Both the position numbers and the translations under genes were made by a program. A stretch of DNA of 64,000 bases, taken from assembly GCA_965153355.1 (NCBI GenBank), contig OZ231126.1:52266001-52330000 (forward strand), given 5' to 3'. Under the pieces are notes generated by a model that made no database searches, was not told the DNA's origin, and saw only the letters and a list, made by a program, of their open reading frames with translations. Positions 59,502 to 64,000 of this stretch are shown here, piece by piece. Source of the DNA: Flaccisagitta enflata. Lineage: Eukaryota; Chaetognatha; Sagittoidea; Aphragmophora. The number at the start of each line of letters is the position of its first letter. The first letter of the stretch is position 1.

Positions 59502-60019
59502 TTGGGTGCTTCACATAGCAAAAGTTGGGAGTATCCTCTCACCCTACTGGGTGAATATGGAGGAACAAAAATCATGAAGATGACCATCTTCCTTTCTTCA
59601 AGATTCCTTCATCTTCCTTTTTTTTTTTTTTTAACCTTACAGTTTCCACAGATTTCCAAGAATTTAGCAAAATCCAGTGTAGTTTTGGTACTAAAAGGGC
59701 AATGATTTATTTCAGAAAATCATAATATTTGTAAAAAGAAAATTAAAATATCAGATCATAAGTTATGATAGAGCTTATAAAGAGGCAGATTGACAATTTT
59801 TTGAAAAATTGAAATTGATAAAAGCTAATTATAAGAATATCAGCATATTGTTTTATCTCACTGCATTATGCAAATTTGGTCCTCAAAAACAATTTTCTGA
59901 AAAACGGATGATGAACAATTTTTGATAAAAGAAAATGGTAAGAGTCCTAAAATTAATCAGTCTACATTAAGTAAAGAGGGTGAAAAAAATAACCAACTTT
60001 TGCTCTGTGCAGCACCCAA
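59502..60019. mobile_element. MULE-like MITE, exact 9-bp TSD, copy 2
   Basis: TTGGGTGCTTCACATAGCAA at the left, inverse of TTGGGTGCTGCACAGAGCAA at the right. ATGTATTAC occurs at 59493-59501 and 60020-60028. At 518 bp it matches the 514-bp sister at 48023. Confidence 0.88.
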
Positions 60020-60151
60020 ATGTATTACGTGCATATGTATTACGAAAGAAATAGATAACTTAGCCATATAAAGAATCAACTGCCATCTAAACTCGCGTCC
60101 TTGCGATCATGCGCTACGAAAAAGATTAATCAATGCTGGAGAACTAGAAAA

Positions 60152-60307
60152 GAAACAAGGCCGGATACACGGCCAATACTAGTCGCGGACGGGTGGGCAG
60201 GGGCGGAAACGCTGGTTTTTCCACTTTTCGACACGTGCTCACCGACGGACCGACGGACAGACGGAAGGACAAAGCCTCTTATAGAGTCGCTCGTCTGCTA
60301 CTAAAAA
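60152..60307 (+). mobile_element. Family A element, decayed hairpin
   Basis: AAACAAGGCCGGATACACGG, box TAGTCGCGGACGGGTGGGCA, GACACGTGCTCACCGACGGA, CTCTTATAGAGTCGCTCGTC and TGCTACTAAAAA. The hairpin arm is mutated so it no longer pairs well with the box. Confidence 0.84.
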
Positions 60308-60325
60308 GGAGCAAGTCTGGTAGGA

Positions 60326-60435
60326 TAAAACAAGGCCAAGTAGGCCAATAAGGTGCGACGTGTGGATCGTCGAACGAATGCATTGCATTACCCAACCAAC
60401 CGACAAACAGAGCCAGTTATAGAGGTGCTTTGAGC
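60326..60435 (+). mobile_element. Family B element
   Basis: AAAACAAGGCCAAGTAGGCC, AATAAGGTGCGACGTGTGGA, TCGTCGAACGAATGCATTGC, short (CCAA) tract, CAGAGCCAGTTATAGAGGTG and CTTTGAGCAAG. The terminal arm is lost. Confidence 0.82.
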
Positions 60436-60594
60436 AAGAATTCTTCGCCTCATTTCATCAAGTCGTAATAAAAAACAAATACCAGATGGTACACCAAGAA
60501 TGAAATCAATTAATCCTCCGATATATACGCGTCTCCGAGGACCAGCTGAGACCCTCCCCACATAAAGAGTGTGTAAGACTCGATAAATAGACAT
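60388..60594 (-). other. Unrecognised 68-residue ORF
   Basis: The upstream part (VGRVSAGPRRRVYIGGLIDF) is not low-complexity, but no family is recognised. The C-terminal part overlaps the B element. It could be a fragment of a transposon protein or chance. Confidence 0.2.
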
Positions 60595-60755
60595 GTCGAC
60601 CGACTTTTTTAGTCTTGCGCGTGTCTAGCGCGCGTCTGTCCCCGTGGAAAACGTCCTTTGCGAAAAACACTAAGCCACTCAAACATTCATAGTGTCCTAT
60701 AGCTCATCGTACACAATTTTCCCATTTTTCCCGTATTAATTTCAACCATTGCCGC

Positions 60756-60760
<5 letters not shown>

Positions 60761-60795
<35 letters not shown>

Positions 60796-61140
60796 GCGTA
60801 CTTGTTCTTGTTCTTCTTGTTCTTTTTTTTTCTTCCTGATGTTGTTCCTCCCTTTTGTTGTTCTTGTTCTTCCTCTTGTTCTGGTTCTTGTTCTTGTTCT
60901 TGTTCTTCTTCGTTCTTCTTCTTCGTTCTTCTTCTTCGTTCTTCTTCTTCGTTCTTCTTCTTTGTTCTTCTTCTCTGTTCTTCTTCTCTTCTTCTTGTTC
61001 TTGTTCTTGTTCTTGTTCTTCTTCTTGTTCTTCTTCTTTTTCTTGTTCTTCTTCTTTTTCTTGTTCTTGTTCTTCTTGTTCTTGTTCTTGTTCTTCTTCT
61101 TCTTTTTCCACTTCTCTCACTCCTTTTGCTTCTTTTTCTC
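60761..61140. repeat. (GA)n then (GTTCTT)n
   Basis: GA run at 60761-60793, then GTTCTTCTTC and GTTCTT units. Glu/Arg/Lys and Leu/Phe frames are artefacts. Confidence 0.95.
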
Positions 61141-61182
61141 CGTCTTCTGCTTCTTTTTCTTTTTTCTTTTTTTTTGTTTTCC

Positions 61183-61750
61183 TTTTTGGGCAGCGGCCCC
61201 AAAGGGCCGATGTCCTGTAGGACGCAGGGGTGAATTTCCATACATCCGTACGTCCATCCGTCCGTCCCCACCCCGAAATTTCTCAAAGCTCAAATTCCCA
61301 TTGAATAACATGGAAACTAGACAAAATGCAAACTTCCCATTGAATAACATAAAAACTTGATAAAATGCAAACTTTCCATTGAATAATATAGAAAATTGAT
61401 AAAAGATGGAGGAAATGTGAAATTTCAATTGAATAACATGGAAACTTGATGAAATGCAAACTTTCCATTGAATAACATGGGAAATTCATAAAAGATGGAA
61501 GAAATGTGAATTTCCCATTGATTAACATGAAAAATTGACAAGAAATTGAAAAAAAAATACAAAACTCCCATTGAATATTATGGAAAATGGCACCTAAGCT
61601 TAAGGCCTCAAACATGTCCTCTCAGGACGTATGGAAATTCACCCCTGTGTCCTACAGGACATTGGCCCTTTAAAGCCGCTACCCTGCTCTTACCCCCCTT
61701 TTTTCAGTTAATCACTCCAAGCAGGGCATCGGGTACCGCTGACCATGTGC
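61183..61750 (+). mobile_element. Family D element with 40-bp repeat
   Basis: TTTTTGGGCAGCGGCCCCAA, AGGGCCGATGTCCTGTAGGA and GGGGTGAATTTCCATAC; inverted head at 61628-61680; tail GGGCATCGGGTACCGCTGAC. The interior is about 7 units of 40 bp around CCATTGAATAACATGGAAAC, unlike the GC-rich units of other D copies. Confidence 0.85.
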
Positions 61751-61803
61751 GATCCTTGGATAACTTGTTCTGCTTCTTCTCTTCTTAAATCGTTCTCATT
61801 GTT

Positions 61804-62022
61804 CTTTTTAGATGCGTCCGTCAGGAACGCATCTTTATAACAGGGTCTGTCCGTCCATCCGTCCGTCGGTCCGTCCTACGGTCGATCCATTACGCCTGTG
61901 CAAAAACCGCGTTTCTCAGCTGTTTTTGGCCTCGGTGAGATCCTATACTGAAACAAATAATCAACCAACATGTTTTGAGAGCCATTTCCCCTGTCTGTTC
62001 GTCAATCTGTCTCTCCATATGA
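61804..62022 (-). mobile_element. Family C element, AGATGCGT hairpin, left end lost
   Basis: TTTTTAGATGCGTCCGTCAG, GAACGCATCTTTATAACAGG, then (CCGT)n with CGGTCCGTCC. AGATGCGT pairs with ACGCATCT. GCAAAAACCGCGTTTCTCAG follows. No AACAAGG-type end is found before the palindrome. Confidence 0.65.
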
Positions 62023-62815
62023 CTGCAGTCTTAGCATGACGGAACCCTTAGGCGCGGTGAGACCTATGTTTGAGCTGAAGATAAGAAAAGGGCTGGGATT
62101 AGGTTATTGAGGCTAGGATGCCAGTCTCAGCAACCTAATCCTGCTTTCAACAAGTCAACTTATCTTAGCCTCACTGACCATTTCCCAGCCTCACTGACCT
62201 AATCCCGGCTAAAGCAACCTAATGCCAGCCTCAGAGACCTTATCCAGGTAGCAACCTAGTCCCTGCCTCAGAAATTTAATCCTAGCCTCAATAACCTAAT
62301 CCCAGCCCTTTTCTTATCTTCAGCTCAAACATAGGTCTCACCGCGCCTAAGGGTTCCGTCATGCTAAGACTGCAAGGTTTAAATTTTCAATTCAGTTTGC
62401 CATGTCTAATCGATGGAGCGTCTGAAGCATGACGGAACTTGAGATTTTTTCAGGCTGAATCAACGTATATATGGAGAGCCTGAAAAAATCTCAAATTCCA
62501 TCATGCTTCAGACGCTCCATCGATTAGACATGGCAAACTGAATTGAAAATTTAAATCTTGCAGTCTTAGCATGACGGAACCCTTAGGCGCGGTGAGACCT
62601 ATGTTTGAGCTGAAGATAAGAAAAGGGCTGGGATTAGGTTATTGAGGCTAGGATTAAATTTCTGAGGCAGGGACTAGGTTGCTACCTGGATAAGGTCTCT
62701 GAGGCTGGCATTAGGTTGCTTAAGCCGGGGTTAGGTCAGTGAGGCTGGGAAATGGTCAGTGAGGCTAAGATAAGTTGACTTGTTGAAAGCAGGATTAGGT
62801 TGCTGAGACTGGCAT
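62023..62815. repeat. Near-perfect palindrome, 339-bp arms, plus third partial copy
   Basis: Arms 62118-62456 and 62477-62815 are inverse copies with about five mismatches counted by eye. The loop of 20 nt is GAATCAACGTATATATGGAG. Positions 62023-62119 repeat the right-arm sequence from TGCAGTCTTAGCATGACGGA to GAGGCTAGGAT in direct orientation. Part of each arm is ATTAGGTTGCTGAGGCT minisatellite. Confidence 0.95.
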
Positions 62816-63240
62816 TAAGTTGCTGAGACTGGGATTAGGTTTCTAACTCTAAGGCTGAAATTAAGTTGGATTAGGTTGCTGAAACAGGAATTAGGTCGCA
62901 AACGCAGGTATTAGGTTGCTAAGGTCACTATTAGGATGTTGAGGCTATAAGGTTGCTATAAGGTTGCTAGGGCTATTATTAGGTTGCTGATGCTGGTATT
63001 AGGTCGTTGATGTTATGATAAAGTCTCTGAGGCTGGCATTATGTTTCTTAGGCCAGTATTAGGTCGCTGAGGCCATCGTTAGGTCGCACAGGCTTAGATT
63101 AAGTTGCTGATGCCCCAATTACACTGCTGAGGCCCAGATCAGGTTGCTGAGACTAAGAGTAGGTTGCTGGGACCCAGATTAGGTTGCTGAGGCTAAGAGT
63201 AGGTTGCTGAGACCCAGATTAGGTTGCTCAGTCCCAGATT
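62590..63240. repeat. About 20-bp minisatellite (TTAGGTTGCTGAGGCTGGGA)
   Basis: Continues from the right arm of the palindrome and degenerates to GACCCAGATTAGGTTGCTGA near 63200. Confidence 0.9.
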
Positions 63241-63665
63241 ATGTCGCTTAGGCCCACAAGACCCCAAATAAGGCCTCTCAGACCCCAAATAAGGCCACTC
63301 AGACCCCAAACTAGACCTCACAGGCCTTTCAGACCCCAAATCAGCCCACTCAGACCCAAAACAAGACCTCTCAGACTTCAAATTAGGCTTCTCAGACATA
63401 TCAAGACTCTCAGACCCCAAACCAGGCCGCTCAGATCCCAAATCAGCCCACTCAAACCCAAAATCAAGCCAGTCAGACCCAAAATTAGGCCTCTGAAACC
63501 TCATGTCAAGCCTTTGGACTCAATATGACCTCTCAGACCCAAAATCAGACCTTTCAGACCCAAAATCGAGCCTTTCAGACCCCAAATCATGCCTCTCAGA
63601 CCCTACATTAGACTTTAAGACTCAAAACCCTCCCTCTCAGCCCTCAAAACCAGCTTCTCATCATC
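63241..63665. repeat. CTCTCAGACCCCAAAT minisatellite
   Basis: Units of about 16-20 bp (CTCTCAGACCCCAAATNAGG) akin to the D2 array at 14540. A short open frame follows the period. Confidence 0.9.
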
Positions 63666-63845
63666 TCATTGCCAAATATAAAAGCTCAGGGGCCCCTTAC
63701 AGAACATACTATGGAAAAATTGTAACAAATTTGACTGAGCAAGGTTCCTAAATATCCACTGTTTGAAATATTCACATTTTAGCAAAAATAGAGATGTGTT
63801 TCTATGGCAGCCGCCCATAATGGAAAATGAAACATCCTTCTGTTT
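63666..63845. mobile_element. Fragment related to the 56.5-kb foldback
   Basis: CAGAACATACTATGGAAAAA, TTTGAAATATTCACATTTTA and ATGTGTTTCTATGGCAGCCG parallel 56825-56970. Confidence 0.6.
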
Positions 63846-64000
63846 GTTTTTAGGCAGTGGTCCCGAAGGGGACAAAGTCCTGAAGAACACAGGGAAAATC
63901 TGTCCATCCCTACGTACGTCCGTACATCCGTACATGCATACCCCCTATCTTCATTGTCTCCTTCAAGCCCTATTCTGACCAAAATTCTGCTGAATAGCCC
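63846..64000 (+). mobile_element. Family D head, cut by window end
   Basis: TTTTTAGGCAGTGGTCCCGA, AGGGGACAAAGTCCTGAAGA and ACACAGGGAAAATCTGTCCA. The element runs out of the window. Confidence 0.7.

Noticed and set aside
62061-62115. Part of a protein-coding exon because of high conservation between copies
   Set aside because: The conservation comes from recent duplication within the palindrome, and all frames contain stops or minisatellite periodicity.

Overview
The window looks like a repeat-rich, gene-poor stretch of an animal nuclear genome. The reasons are: very long di-, tri- and tetranucleotide microsatellites; minisatellites; many short non-autonomous transposons with target-site duplications; fragments of a restriction-endonuclease-type (R2-like) LINE and of a retrotransposon Gag; and no gene-dense or operon organisation. 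I cannot name the species. The tetranucleotide-bearing, hairpin-ended elements recall the pearl/HINE (Helentron-associated) elements described from bivalves and flies. A marine invertebrate, perhaps a lophotrochozoan, is therefore my best guess, with low confidence. I find no intact host gene and no RNA gene. Most long open frames are microsatellite shadows.

The most abundant component is a modular family, called A here, with sister subfamilies B and C. Its left end is AACAAGGCCGGATACACGGC. A subterminal box and a GGTGGGCAGG motif follow, then a (CCGA)n/(GGAC)n tetranucleotide tract. The right end is a GC-rich hairpin followed by CTAAAAA. About 16 A copies have both ends, five B copies exist, and there are more than ten fragments on both strands. 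In most copies the left box is the reverse complement of the terminal hairpin arm, and the two change together between subfamilies.

A second modular family, D, starts with GGGCAGCGGCCCCGAAGGGG, repeats that head in inverted form, and carries between the two a minisatellite that differs from copy to copy. D copies lie at 11.3, 14.4, 32.7, 47.9, 61.2 and 63.8 kb.

Layout. 0-3.6 kb: A copies, (GAA)n, (CAA)n, (GA)n and a TA-flanked MITE. 3.7-6.6 kb: a 24-bp minisatellite split by a hAT-like insertion with an 8-bp TSD. 7.8-8.8 kb: (GAAT)n. 9.3-9.9 kb: MITE F. 11-13.5 kb: D, B and A copies with (AAG)n and (GAT)n. 14.4-17.2 kb: a D copy, a decayed coding region and a foldback. 17.6-18.1 kb: a 13-bp minisatellite. 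20.7-24.4 kb: a foldback, a GC-rich repeat and a 2.4-kb hAT-like element filled with later insertions. 24.9-26.1 kb: (GT)n and (GAAA)n. 28-35.7 kb: A and B fragments and MITE F2 enclosing a D copy. 35.8-41.6 kb: a Gag remnant, inverted leader-like repeats and a 188-bp satellite. 42.8-43.8 kb: the LINE 3' end. 44.8-47.7 kb: a pogo/Tigger-like element containing a TA MITE that contains a hAT MITE. 48-60 kb: A copies, MULE-like MITEs and foldbacks. 61-64 kb: D copies and a near-perfect palindrome with 339-bp arms.

Nothing here reads as a cooperating gene set. The organisation is insertion into insertion, with tandem-repeat expansion at element ends and inside elements. All homology calls were made by eye; no search was run.
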